NCBI GenBank assembly: GCA_027346765.1
Contig: DAIERN010000016.1
Span: forward strand, 1-14,334
Reading direction: 5' to 3'
Length of the DNA stretch: 14,334 nucleotides
From: Chloroflexota bacterium
Lineage (GTDB): Bacteria; Chloroflexota; Limnocylindria; Limnocylindrales; CSP1-4
Shown here: positions 6,699-14,334 of the stretch, piece by piece
Layout of the letters: every line of letters begins with the position of its first letter
How positions within the stretch are numbered: the first letter of the stretch is position 1
Program-made: the position numbers and the translations under genes
Notes under the pieces: model-generated
The model's input: the letters and a program-made list of their open reading frames with translations, nothing else
What the model was told of the DNA's origin: nothing
Databases searched by the model: none

Positions 6699-7424
6699 CT
6701 AGTGCGCCTGCTGGGTCCCGCAGCGCCGACAGAAGTGAGCGCGCGCCGACAGCGTCAGATGGCAGTTGGCGCACGGACGCAGACCGTTGGCGAGCACGGC
6801 GGCGGGCAGCTCCGGGGGAGGGGCGAGGAGCATGTGCGCCTCGAACGCCGGTGCGGACGTGGCGGCCGATGATCCAGCGCTCGTCTGCGCATTGAAGCCG
6901 ATCTGCGGCGGAACGTGATAGGCAGGCAGTGGCGGCAGCGGCATGACCGGCGCGCCCGCGGGGCGCGGCGGGGGGAGCGGCAGGACGGGCATCCGCGGGT
7001 GCGGCCGCTCGACGGGTTCGGGTTGCACGGCCGGGGCTGGTAGCCGCTCGGGTTCGGCGACGACGACCGGCTCGGGCTCGGGTTCGGCGGCGACGACCGG
7101 CTCGGGCTCCGCCTCTGGCGCTAGGAACACCGCCGGTTCGGCGGTCGGCTCGAGCTCGATCGGCGCAATGGACTCGAACACCGGTTCGGGCAGTGGCTCG
7201 CACGTCTGGCAGACGCCCGCGCTCTCGTTCCAGCACGCCGGGCACGAGTAGCCCCGGCAGTTCAGGCACAGCCGCAGCCAGTCCTCGGCGGCGACCGGCC
7301 GATTCTCCGTGATCCCGACCGCGTCGAGCACGCGCCGCGCCAGCACGCCCGCTGACCGCGGCGCCTCCTCAGCTTTCGGCTGGAGCGAGCCGCAGCGCTC
7401 GCAGAAAACATCAACCCCCTGCAT
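6699..7424 (-). CDS. Multi-zinc-ribbon protein with Pro/Glu-rich linker, function unknown
   Basis: This 241-aa protein is not recognised as a named family. It has six CxxC pairs: C8/C11, C53/C56, C61/C64, C72/C75, C218/C221 and C232/C235. The last two make a classic zinc ribbon (CANCH...FCRRCG). The first half could hold two more zinc knuckles. Residues about 77-175 form a disordered linker rich in Pro, Glu, Ala and Val, with a near-perfect ten-residue repeat (104-126). No membrane helix or signal peptide is seen. The ATG at 7424 is preferred because it lies seven residues before the first CxxC; a TTG at 7499 would add 25 unconserved residues. It is divergent from fhaA across about 115 bp. 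An adaptor or scaffold role in envelope or phospho-signalling is only suggested by the neighbour. Confidence 0.75.
   Translation of the reverse strand: MQGVDVFCERCGSLQPKAEEAPRSAGVLARRVLDAVGITENRPVAAEDWLRLCLNCRGYSCPACWNESAGVCQTCEPLPEPVFESIAPIELEPTAEPAVFLAPEAEPEPVVAAEPEPEPVVVAEPERLPAPAVQPEPVERPHPRMPVLPLPPPRPAGAPVMPLPPLPAYHVPPQIGFNAQTSAGSSAATSAPAFEAHMLLAPPPELPAAVLANGLRPCANCHLTLSARAHFCRRCGTQQAH
7051..7109 (-). repeat. Tandem 30-bp duplication in the Pro/Glu linker
   Basis: Bases 7051-7079 and 7081-7109 are identical except for one position (7060 A versus 7090 G). The 30-bp period keeps the reading frame and encodes two copies of a ten-residue PEPEPVVxAE-like unit in the minus-strand zinc-ribbon protein. 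It looks like a recent slippage duplication in a linker. Confidence 0.85.
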
Positions 7425-7520
7425 CGATCGAGGATGCCGCACAAACGGCGGCGACGGTAGCCAACGTTCAGTACCGCATCGCGGGCCAGAAGGTCCCAAG
7501 CCGGTCGCGCGTGGCGCCCC

Positions 7521-7529
7521 TGCTAGACT
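7521..7529 (+). promoter_or_regulatory. Extended -10 promoter of the fhaA operon
   Basis: TGCTAGACT is identical to the element before the valS T-box leader. A start six to eight bases after it would fall at about 7535-7537, three to five bases before the ATG at 7540. The transcript would be leaderless or nearly so, and no Shine-Dalgarno sequence is present before this ATG. CGGTCG at 7502-7507 with a 16-bp spacer is the best -35 and is weak. Confidence 0.5.
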
Positions 7530-7539
7530 CGGCCACCTG

Positions 7540-8370
7540 ATGGCAGGCCCACTGACCGCCGTTGAGCGGTTTTTCGAGCGCCTGTTCGAGCGCCCCGCCG
7601 CACGGCTTTTCCAGGAACCAGTTCAGCGCGTGCAGATTCAGCGCGCCATTGAGCGCGCCATGGAATCCGAGCGCGCCGTGCACGATCGACGGGCTTACGT
7701 GCCGGCGCACTATCGCGTTCTGCTGAATACCGCGGATGCCGCCGCACTCGACGGTGATCTGGCAAAGCTGAAACAGGACCTGGCCGACCAGGTGCGCCTT
7801 TACGCCCGCGCGCACGACTACGTGCTCCAGGCGCGACCATCGGTCGAGGTGATCAAGTCGTCCGCGGTCGCAACGGGTGACGTGCGCGTCTATGCCGATC
7901 GCGCGCCCGCACCGGAGAAGAAGCCACCGACTACGCCGCCAGTGCCGCCCGCGCCGGTCCAGGCAATCGCCCTGGGCGAAGGTCAGACCGAAGAAGACCC
8001 CGACCCTGACACCGACGCCGACGTCGATCCAGTCCCAGGTGGCACCGCGGTTTTTGCGGCGCCGCGGCCCAACACCCCCCGCGCGCAGCTCGCGGTGCGG
8101 ACGTCGGGCCAACCGGTCTCGCGCATCAACGTCCGGCCGGGCACGATCCGGCTGGGCCGCGCGCTCGACAACGACATCGTCCTGCCCGATGACAAGGTGT
8201 CGCGCCACCACGGCCAGATCGGCATGCGCCTGGGCATGCTCGTCTACACCGATCTGGGCAGCACCAATGGCTCGTTTCTGAACGGCGCGGCGGTGACCGA
8301 GATCGCCCTGGGACCGGGCGACGTGCTCCAGGTGGGTAGCTCCACGATCACGGTCGAGCCGGCACCTTAG
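7540..8370 (+). CDS. fhaA: FhaA-like protein, DUF3662 plus FHA domain
   Basis: This is a 276-aa soluble protein. The N-terminal 1-115 region (VERFFERLFERPAARLF, then IQRAIERAM and YVPAHYRVLLN) matches the DUF3662 domain found with FHA in actinobacterial FhaA. A linker rich in Pro, Glu and Asp (121-180) follows. The C-terminal FHA domain (about 184-274) has GR at 206-207, SRHH at 221-224, STNG at 241-244, and N248-G249, which are the phosphothreonine-pocket signatures. FhaA in actinobacteria binds phosphorylated MviN and PknB to limit peptidoglycan synthesis. Here the role is inferred from domains and from the FHA-SEDS-PBP genes behind it. The ATG at 7540 is chosen because DUF3662 homology starts at once. 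The frame is open further upstream but without family sequence. Translation is probably leaderless. Confidence 0.9.
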   Translation: MAGPLTAVERFFERLFERPAARLFQEPVQRVQIQRAIERAMESERAVHDRRAYVPAHYRVLLNTADAAALDGDLAKLKQDLADQVRLYARAHDYVLQARPSVEVIKSSAVATGDVRVYADRAPAPEKKPPTTPPVPPAPVQAIALGEGQTEEDPDPDTDADVDPVPGGTAVFAAPRPNTPRAQLAVRTSGQPVSRINVRPGTIRLGRALDNDIVLPDDKVSRHHGQIGMRLGMLVYTDLGSTNGSFLNGAAVTEIALGPGDVLQVGSSTITVEPAP

Positions 8371-8373
8371 ACT
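8368..8373 (+). promoter_or_regulatory. Possible -10 element before the palindrome and fhaB
   Basis: TAGACT overlaps the fhaA stop codon (8368-8370) and copies the hexamer of the two stronger promoters, but without the TG extension or a -35. A start near 8380-8382 would put the palindrome at 8389-8415 just inside the transcript. This is a weak call based on hexamer identity and position. Confidence 0.25.
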
Positions 8374-8388
8374 TCGCGCCAGGAGGAC

Positions 8389-8415
8389 GTGACCACACTC
8401 AATTGAGTGTGTCAC
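8389..8415. repeat. Long palindrome between fhaA and fhaB
   Basis: CACACTCAATTGAGTGTG at 8394-8411 is a perfect 18-bp palindrome. Adding GTGA (8389-8392) and TCAC (8412-8415), with one unpaired C at 8393, gives a 27-bp near-perfect inverted repeat. It is AT-richer than its surroundings. No T-run follows, so it is not a standard terminator. A two-fold symmetric operator for a dimeric regulator, or an RNA hairpin affecting translation of the next gene, are the likely readings. AGGAGG lies just before it at 8381-8386. Confidence 0.8.
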
Positions 8416-8471
8416 CGACGGCGCGCAGCAGTGCGCGTGAGCGCTACTGCGGAGGCAGAATCGGTCCCGGA

Positions 8472-8912
8472 ATGGACGTCTTCACTCTGAGCCTGTGGGC
8501 ACTGCGGATCGGCTTCGTTCTGCTGATCTACGCCTTCTTCGTGGTCGTCGCGCGGTCGCTGTGGAGCGACCTGCGCGCAGGCGTGGCCAGCGCCGGCCGA
8601 CCGCTGGCGCGGTTGCTCGTGGTCGGATCGCCTGAGGGCCGGCCCCAGGCGGGAACGTCCATCGCCCTCGACGCGGTCAACTCGCTGGGCCGCGACGTGA
8701 ACAACTCGATCGTTCTCGACGACTCGTTCGTGTCGGCCGACCACGCGCTGCTGACGTTCCGTGGCCGCGCCTGGTATGTCGAGGACCGCGGCAGCACCAA
8801 CGGCACGTGGCTCAACGGCCAGCGTGTGGAAGGCCTGGCGCCGCTGGGCTACGGCGACGAAGTCCAGATCGGCCAGGTGCGGATGCGCCTCGAACGCGCC
8901 CGGCCGGAATGA
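8472..8912 (+). CDS. fhaB: FhaB-like membrane-anchored FHA-domain protein
   Basis: This 146-aa protein has one N-terminal membrane helix (about 6-27, WALRIGFVLLIYAFFVVVA) and a C-terminal FHA domain in the cytoplasm. FHA marks are GR at 73-74, S88-A-D-H91, GSTNG at 107-111, and N115-G116. This is the architecture of actinobacterial FhaB (FipA), which helps recruit cell-wall and division factors in response to Ser/Thr kinases. The ATG at 8472 places the helix directly at the start, as in homologues. GGAGG lies at 8451-8455, rather far (16 bases). In-frame GTG 8409 and TTG 8403 are alternatives closer to AGGAGG at 8381-8386, but they lie inside the palindrome. The SEDS gene follows after 61 bp. 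A PstP-type phosphatase gene, usual at this place in actinobacteria, is absent. Confidence 0.88.
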   Translation: MDVFTLSLWALRIGFVLLIYAFFVVVARSLWSDLRAGVASAGRPLARLLVVGSPEGRPQAGTSIALDAVNSLGRDVNNSIVLDDSFVSADHALLTFRGRAWYVEDRGSTNGTWLNGQRVEGLAPLGYGDEVQIGQVRMRLERARPE

Positions 8913-8973
8913 TGGTGGAGCAAGCGATTTGCGCGCAGCAGCGGCCCGCAGGCCAGCTGCGGAGGGAAGGCAG

Positions 8974-10404
8974 TTGACGCGCGCCCTCTATCGCGCCGGA
9001 ATCCGGCCCCACTTTCGCTGGCGCGAATTGCGCCTGCTGCTCGTGGTCGGTGTCTGCCTGACCGTGGGCTGGGTCAGCCTGGAATCCTTCCGTCAGGGCC
9101 AGATCGCCATTGGCGACGCCGCGCTGCTGACGATCTATCTGGCTGCGCTGGGCCTCATCCACGTGGCATTCGTCGTCACCGGCCGGCGCATGGACCAGAT
9201 CCTGTTCCCCACCGCGGCCCTGCTGGCGGGCATCTCGCTGCTGGTGATGAACCGCTTGCCGCAGACCCTGGTTGTGCAGCAGGTCGGCGGCACCGAGCTT
9301 GTCCTGGGCCCGTTGCAGCTCGTCTGGATCCTGCTCGGCTTCAGTGTGCTCGCCGCGATAGCGATCTTCGTGCGCAGCGATGGCTGGCTGCGCCGCTACA
9401 AGTACACCTGGGCGGCCGCGGGGATTGCGCTGCTGCTGCTCGTGTTCGTGTTCGGCAGTGTGGTCGGAGGTGCGCGGCTCACGCTCCACATTGGGCCGTT
9501 CTCCGGCCAGCCATCGGAGCTGCTCAAGGTCATCCTGGTCGTCTTCCTGGCCGGCTACCTGGCTGAGAATCGGGCACTCCTGGCGTCAGGCTCGACGCGC
9601 ATGGGCGCCTTCACGCTGCCGCCGTTGCCTTACCTGCTGCCCATGCTCGCCATGTGGGGCATCGCCCTGGCGATCGTCATCGTGCAGCGCGACCTGGGGG
9701 CGGCACTGCTCTATTTCCTGGTCTTCCTGGGCCTGCTCTACGTCGCCACGCGGCGCGCCACGTACGTGCTCTTCGGCATCCTCCTGTTCCTGGTGGGCGG
9801 CGCGATCCTGTACGTGCTATTCACCCATGTCCAGGACCGGATCAACATCTGGATCGACCCGTTCGCCGATCCGCAGGGCGCCGGCTACCAGGTCATCCGC
9901 GCGCTCTATGCCTACGGCCGCGGCGGGATCCTGGGCACGGGGTTGGGAGCGGGCCTGCCATCTGTGGGGAACGTGCCGTCGATCCCGGCAATCCACACCG
10001 ACTTTGTCTTCGCGGCCATCGCCGAGGAGATGGGCATGCTGGGCGCGCTGGCGGTGCTGGGGCTGTACCTGGTCATCGCCGAGCGCGGTTTCCGCATTGC
10101 CGCCGCTGCCGCGGACGATTTCCGGGCACTCCTCGCGACTGGGTTGACGCTCGTCATCGTCGTCCAGGCGGCGATCATCGCCGGCGGCAATCTGCGGGTG
10201 CTGCCGCTAACCGGCGTGACGCTGCCGTTCATCTCGTACGGCGGCTCGTCGCTGTTGGTCAACGGCGCGGTCATCGGGATGCTGCTGGCGCTGAGTGACC
10301 GCGGCGTGGAGCCGCCGCCACCCGGGATGCGGCCCAACGCGGTGGTTCGTGCCGCTCAGCGAGCGCGCGCGGTGGGCGGCCGGATCGAGGAGGCGATCTC
10401 GTGA
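8974..10404 (+). CDS. FtsW/RodA/SpoVE-family (SEDS) peptidoglycan glycosyltransferase
   Basis: This 476-aa polytopic membrane protein polymerises lipid II into glycan strands, working with a class B PBP. About ten to twelve hydrophobic segments are visible from residue 20 to 440. SEDS marks are QPSELLKV (179-186), the presumed catalytic Asp240 in VQRDLGAALL, FVFAAIAEEMG (344-354), and PLTGVTLPFISYGGSS (411-426). Most members have a proline before the aspartate; here it is arginine. The TTG at 8974 is chosen for GGAGG at 8961-8965, eight bases upstream. The upstream open frame overlaps fhaB in another frame and has no family sequence. The last four bases (GTGA) overlap the PBP start, so translation is coupled. 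By synteny with actinobacterial rodA-pbpA this could be the RodA type. Sequence motifs alone do not separate FtsW from RodA. Confidence 0.93.
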   Translation: MTRALYRAGIRPHFRWRELRLLLVVGVCLTVGWVSLESFRQGQIAIGDAALLTIYLAALGLIHVAFVVTGRRMDQILFPTAALLAGISLLVMNRLPQTLVVQQVGGTELVLGPLQLVWILLGFSVLAAIAIFVRSDGWLRRYKYTWAAAGIALLLLVFVFGSVVGGARLTLHIGPFSGQPSELLKVILVVFLAGYLAENRALLASGSTRMGAFTLPPLPYLLPMLAMWGIALAIVIVQRDLGAALLYFLVFLGLLYVATRRATYVLFGILLFLVGGAILYVLFTHVQDRINIWIDPFADPQGAGYQVIRALYAYGRGGILGTGLGAGLPSVGNVPSIPAIHTDFVFAAIAEEMGMLGALAVLGLYLVIAERGFRIAAAAADDFRALLATGLTLVIVVQAAIIAGGNLRVLPLTGVTLPFISYGGSSLLVNGAVIGMLLALSDRGVEPPPPGMRPNAVVRAAQRARAVGGRIEEAIS

Positions 10405-11975
10405 CTGGGCCGCGTCTGCGACTCCAGCAGCTGCGGCTGCACCTACGCCCCCGCCTACGGACGCGCGGCGCAACCCCGGCGCTCCCCGGCGTGACGCCGA
10501 GCGGCCCCCCGCGGGTGGGACGCAGCCTCCTGCCGCTCACCGTTGCCCTCGCCGTTGCCTACGCGGCGCTCGCCGGCGGCCTGGCCTACTGGCAGGTGGT
10601 GCAGGCGCAGGCGCTGACCGCCGATCCGCTCAACCCGCTCAGTCTGGCCGCGGCCCGTTCGGCGCCGCGCGGCACCATCTACGACGCGAACGGCGTCGTG
10701 CTCGCGAGCAACGGCCGCGGCCCCAACGGGGAGCGTCTGCGCCAGTACGGCTACACGATCGCGGCACCGGTGATCGGCTACAGCAGCGCGACCTTTGGCA
10801 CCGCCGCGCTCGAGCGCTCCTACGACGCACAGCTGACTGGCCTGGTCTCGCTCAACCCCGGTGACGAGCTGCTGCGCAAGTTCCGCGGCCAGCCCTATGA
10901 CCCGTCGGACCTGCACCTGTCGCTCGATATCCAGCTGCAGCGCGTCGCGGCCGACCTGCTGGGCGACCAAACGGGTGCGATCGTCGCGATCGAGCCTGCG
11001 ACCGGCCGGATCCTGGCGCTGGTCAGCAGTCCTACGTACAACCCCAACCGCGTCGTCGATCCGGCCGGAGGGCGCGACTACATGGCCGGCCTCCAGGCGC
11101 GCGACGACTCGCCGCTGCTCGACCGGGCGACCCAGGGCCTGTACGTGCCGGGCTCGGTGTTCAAGATCGTGACCTCCATCGCCGGCCTGGGCTCGGGCGC
11201 CATCACTCCCCAGACGACGTACCCGGATCAGCCGGGCGAGCTCGAAACCGGCTTCCTGGTCGATGGCTTCCGGATTCACGACTTCCCGCGCACGGTGCAG
11301 ACCGATCATCCGCTCGACTATGCCGAGGCGCTCGAGGTGTCTTCGAACATCTGGTTCGCCCACGCCGGCCTCGATACCGGCGCGCAGAACCTGAGCGACT
11401 GGGCGGCACGCCTGGGCTTTGGCGCACGCATTCCATTCGACCTGCCCACGTCGCCCAGCCAGGTAACCGGCGGGAACGGCCCGCTTGACGGCTTCCGGGA
11501 CCGCGTCGAGCTCGCCAATGCAGCCTACGGTCAGGGCGAGGTGCTGGTAACGCCGCTCCAGATGGCGCTCGTTGCCTCGACCATCGCCAACAACGGCACG
11601 CTGATGCGGCCCTCGCTGGTCGATTCGCTCACCTCGAGCAACGGCAGCATCACCCGCCTTGAGCCGCAGGCCTGGTCGACGGTGTGCTCGTTCGAGACGG
11701 CGCAGATCATCCGCAGCGCCATGCAGCAGGCGGTCGAGGGGGAGTTCGCGGTCGCCGCCGCGGCGAAGATCCCTGGCGTCCCGACCGCCGGCAAGAGCGG
11801 CACGGCGCAGGTCGGGCCCGGCGTCGCGCCGCACTCGTGGTTCATCGGCTTTGCCCCGGCCGATGCGCCGCGCATCGCCGTCGCGGTCATCGTCGAGAAC
11901 GGCGGCCTGGGCTCACAGCGTGCGGTGCCCATCGGCGGCCGTCTCATGAGCGCTTACCTGGGCGTCCCAAGATAG
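10401..11975 (+). CDS. pbpA: Class B penicillin-binding protein (peptidoglycan D,D-transpeptidase)
   Basis: This 524-aa protein crosslinks peptidoglycan on the outer face of the membrane. It has a basic cytoplasmic start (1-41), a single membrane anchor (about 43-65), a short non-catalytic region ([13 protein letters not shown] at 90-102 is the class B signature), and a transpeptidase domain from about 170 on. Active-site motifs are S252-VF-K255 (PGSVFK), S314-S-N316, and K465-S-G467-TAQ. The dimerisation/pedestal region is short, as in PbpA-type enzymes. GTG at 10401 overlaps the SEDS stop by four bases, and GAGGAGG lies at 10387-10393, seven bases upstream. The pair with the SEDS gene forms a polymerase-transpeptidase unit. 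In actinobacteria pknA and pknB follow here; in this window a moxR gene follows after 113 bp. Confidence 0.93.
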   Translation: MTGPRLRLQQLRLHLRPRLRTRGATPALPGVTPSGPPRVGRSLLPLTVALAVAYAALAGGLAYWQVVQAQALTADPLNPLSLAAARSAPRGTIYDANGVVLASNGRGPNGERLRQYGYTIAAPVIGYSSATFGTAALERSYDAQLTGLVSLNPGDELLRKFRGQPYDPSDLHLSLDIQLQRVAADLLGDQTGAIVAIEPATGRILALVSSPTYNPNRVVDPAGGRDYMAGLQARDDSPLLDRATQGLYVPGSVFKIVTSIAGLGSGAITPQTTYPDQPGELETGFLVDGFRIHDFPRTVQTDHPLDYAEALEVSSNIWFAHAGLDTGAQNLSDWAARLGFGARIPFDLPTSPSQVTGGNGPLDGFRDRVELANAAYGQGEVLVTPLQMALVASTIANNGTLMRPSLVDSLTSSNGSITRLEPQAWSTVCSFETAQIIRSAMQQAVEGEFAVAAAAKIPGVPTAGKSGTAQVGPGVAPHSWFIGFAPADAPRIAVAVIVENGGLGSQRAVPIGGRLMSAYLGVPR

Positions 11976-12005
11976 GTTCGGGAACCGCTCGGGCAGGGTC
12001 GGGCG

Positions 12006-12011
12006 TACTAT
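12006..12011 (+). promoter_or_regulatory. Possible -10 element upstream of moxR
   Basis: TACTAT (4 of 6 with TATAAT) stands out in the 113-bp gap after the PBP gene. A start near 12018 would give a 70-base leader to the moxR GTG and would lie about nine bases before an ATG at 12027 that opens a 21-codon frame. No -35 is clear. This is a weak call from base pattern and position only. Confidence 0.3.
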
Positions 12012-12088
12012 CTGCCGACGCCTTTCATGACCGGGCCCAGACGGCTGAGGGCAAGCTGCACACGGACCAGGCAGGAGGGGCCGCGCCA

Positions 12089-13063
<975 letters not shown>

Positions 13064-13075
13064 GCCGTCCAACAC

Positions 13076-14334
13076 ATGCTGCGGCGCATCGAGGTCCTGG
13101 TCGCGGCGATTGTGCTGCTGGTCGCCGCGCTGTCGACGGGCGCCCAATTCCTGTTCTTCCTGGTGTACCTGGCGATCATCGTCGTCGGCGGCGCGTACGT
13201 CGTGACGCGCTTTGGCCTGGCCGACCTGGAGGCGGGCTACGTGCTCGATCGGTTGCACGCCCAGGCGGGCGACATGCTCCGCGCCAACTACACGGTCCGC
13301 AACACGAGCCGCCTGCCCAAGCTGTGGCTCGAGATCCACAACCCGACGACTTTGCCGGTCGCCCTGCCCGGGCAGGCAATCACGATTGGGCCGCGCGGCG
13401 CAAGATCATGGTCGGTGCGCGTGCCGCTGACACGCCGCGGCCACTTCCAGGTGGACCCCATGGCCCTGCGCACCGGTGATCCGCTGGGCCTGTTCGAATC
13501 AAACGCGGCGGTCGGGGGCTATTCGACGGTCATCGTCTACCCGCGCGTGGAAGCGCTGCCGGGCTGGCGCATGCCGCCGGCGTTCATCGAGGGCAGCCAC
13601 GCCGACAAGGTGCGCACGCCGCACACCACGCCGTCGGCCACGAGCATCCGCGAGTACGTCCCGGGTGACGCCTACAACCGCATCCACTGGAAGACGAGCG
13701 CGCGCAAGGGCGAGCTCGTGGTCAAGGAATTCGAGCTCGAGCAGACCGCCGACGTGTGGATCTTCCTCGACCTTCACGCGACGACCCACACCGGCGCTGG
13801 CGACGAGTCGACGCTCGAATACGGCGTGCGCGTCGCCGCGTCCATCGCGGCACGGGCGCTGGTCGAGAACCGCAAGGTGGCGCTGACCGCGTCGGGCGCC
13901 CACATCTCACCCATTCCGGCCGACCGCGGCCCGCGCCAATACCAGAAGATCATGCAGACGCTCGCCGCGGTGATCGCCGACGGTGAGCAACCGCTCGACG
14001 AGGTGCTCGTCGAGAACGTCGCCCGGCTGCGCCGGGGCATGACCGCAGTGGTCATCACCGCCTCGCTCGAGCCGCGCTGGGTGCGCTCGCTGACGGGCCT
14101 GCGCAACCGCAACGTCGAGACGGCGATCATCCTGCTGGACGCGCCCGCCTTCGCGGCCTATGGCATTCCCGAGGAGGAGCGCGAGGACGCCAGCGAGGAT
14201 CTGCGTGCCCAACGCAGCGTGCGCCACGCCCTGGCCGAGCACGACCTGCGCTGGCTCAACGTCGAGCCCGGTGAGCCGCTTGGCACACAGCTCGTCACGC
14301 GCGGCCCGCGGCCCACGCTGGTGCTATCGAGATG
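13076..14334 (+). CDS. DUF58 domain-containing protein, 3' partial
   Basis: The frame is open from ATG 13076 to the right edge, 419 codons without a stop. Two hydrophobic helices lie at the start (about 6-25 and 27-44, including LFFLVYLAIIVVGGAYVV). An immunoglobulin-like beta region follows (about 50-150). Then comes the DUF58 signature around 192-211: R192-EYVPGD198, R203-IHW206, and R211. It continues as a VWA-like fold (DVWIFLDLH). The frame still shows no stop at residue 419, so how much is missing is unknown. DUF58 proteins are MoxR partners, as the 12-bp spacing suggests. No clear Shine-Dalgarno sequence precedes the ATG, so coupling to moxR translation is likely. A transglutaminase-type gene often comes next in such loci, but it would lie outside the window. 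Confidence 0.9.
   Translation, partial: MLRRIEVLVAAIVLLVAALSTGAQFLFFLVYLAIIVVGGAYVVTRFGLADLEAGYVLDRLHAQAGDMLRANYTVRNTSRLPKLWLEIHNPTTLPVALPGQAITIGPRGARSWSVRVPLTRRGHFQVDPMALRTGDPLGLFESNAAVGGYSTVIVYPRVEALPGWRMPPAFIEGSHADKVRTPHTTPSATSIREYVPGDAYNRIHWKTSARKGELVVKEFELEQTADVWIFLDLHATTHTGAGDESTLEYGVRVAASIAARALVENRKVALTASGAHISPIPADRGPRQYQKIMQTLAAVIADGEQPLDEVLVENVARLRRGMTAVVITASLEPRWVRSLTGLRNRNVETAIILLDAPAFAAYGIPEEEREDASEDLRAQRSVRHALAEHDLRWLNVEPGEPLGTQLVTRGPRPTLVLSR

Noticed and set aside
7309..7539. Upstream extension of the fhaA frame
   Set aside because: It overlaps the divergent zinc-ribbon gene and the promoter; DUF3662 homology starts right after ATG 7540.
8389..8415. Palindrome as a Rho-independent terminator of fhaA
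   Set aside because: No T-run follows, the repeat is AT-rich at its centre, and the next genes run in the same direction.
10455..11834. 459-codon open frame on - opposite the PBP gene
   Set aside because: Antisense shadow caused by high GC; the + strand carries all three PBP active-site motifs.
11684..12088. Upstream extension of the moxR frame into pbpA
   Set aside because: It overlaps 290 bp of the PBP gene in another frame, and family homology begins only after GTG 12089.

Overview
The window is a high-GC, densely packed bacterial chromosome segment with ordinary housekeeping and cell-envelope genes. The best taxonomic guess is Chloroflexota, possibly of the Limnocylindria type, or a deep-branching actinobacterium. 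This rests on the GC-rich codon use, an F420-type luciferase-like oxidoreductase, GC-biased -10 elements (TAGACT), short or absent mRNA leaders, and an fhaA-fhaB-SEDS-PBP cluster. It is an inference, not a proof. No mobile element, CRISPR array, tRNA or rRNA was seen.

Region 1 (1-1675): a 5'-truncated F420-dependent LLM-class oxidoreductase on + runs off the left edge. It is convergent with a dienelactone-hydrolase-family gene on -, and their stop codons overlap.

Region 2 (1676-5808): a promoter with an extended -10, then a T-box leader with an intrinsic terminator, controls valS (valyl-tRNA synthetase). valS is interrupted by an apparent one-base insertion just after the KMSKS motif. Two zinc-ribbon genes follow closely, an unrecognised 245-aa protein and an FmdB-type protein, probably in the same transcript.

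Region 3 (5711-7424): a YihY-family membrane protein starts inside the fmdB-like gene with a 98-bp overlap. It is convergent with a proline/glutamate-rich protein on - that carries six CxxC pairs.

Region 4 (7521-14334): a cell-wall and envelope run on +. It comprises FhaA-like DUF3662+FHA, a membrane-anchored FHA protein, a SEDS (FtsW/RodA) glycosyltransferase, a class B penicillin-binding protein, a MoxR-family AAA+ ATPase, and a DUF58 protein cut by the right edge. The order resembles the actinobacterial fhaA-fhaB-pstP-rodA-pbpA-pknA-pknB locus. Here the phosphatase is missing between fhaB and the SEDS gene, and moxR-DUF58 stands where the kinases would be. SEDS and PBP form the polymerase/transpeptidase pair. 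The FHA proteins would read phosphothreonine signals from kinases encoded elsewhere.

The most interesting non-coding signals are the valine T-box, an 18-bp perfect palindrome (27 bp with flanks) between the two FHA genes, and the apparently leaderless start of fhaA. No clearly new defence or mobile system was found.
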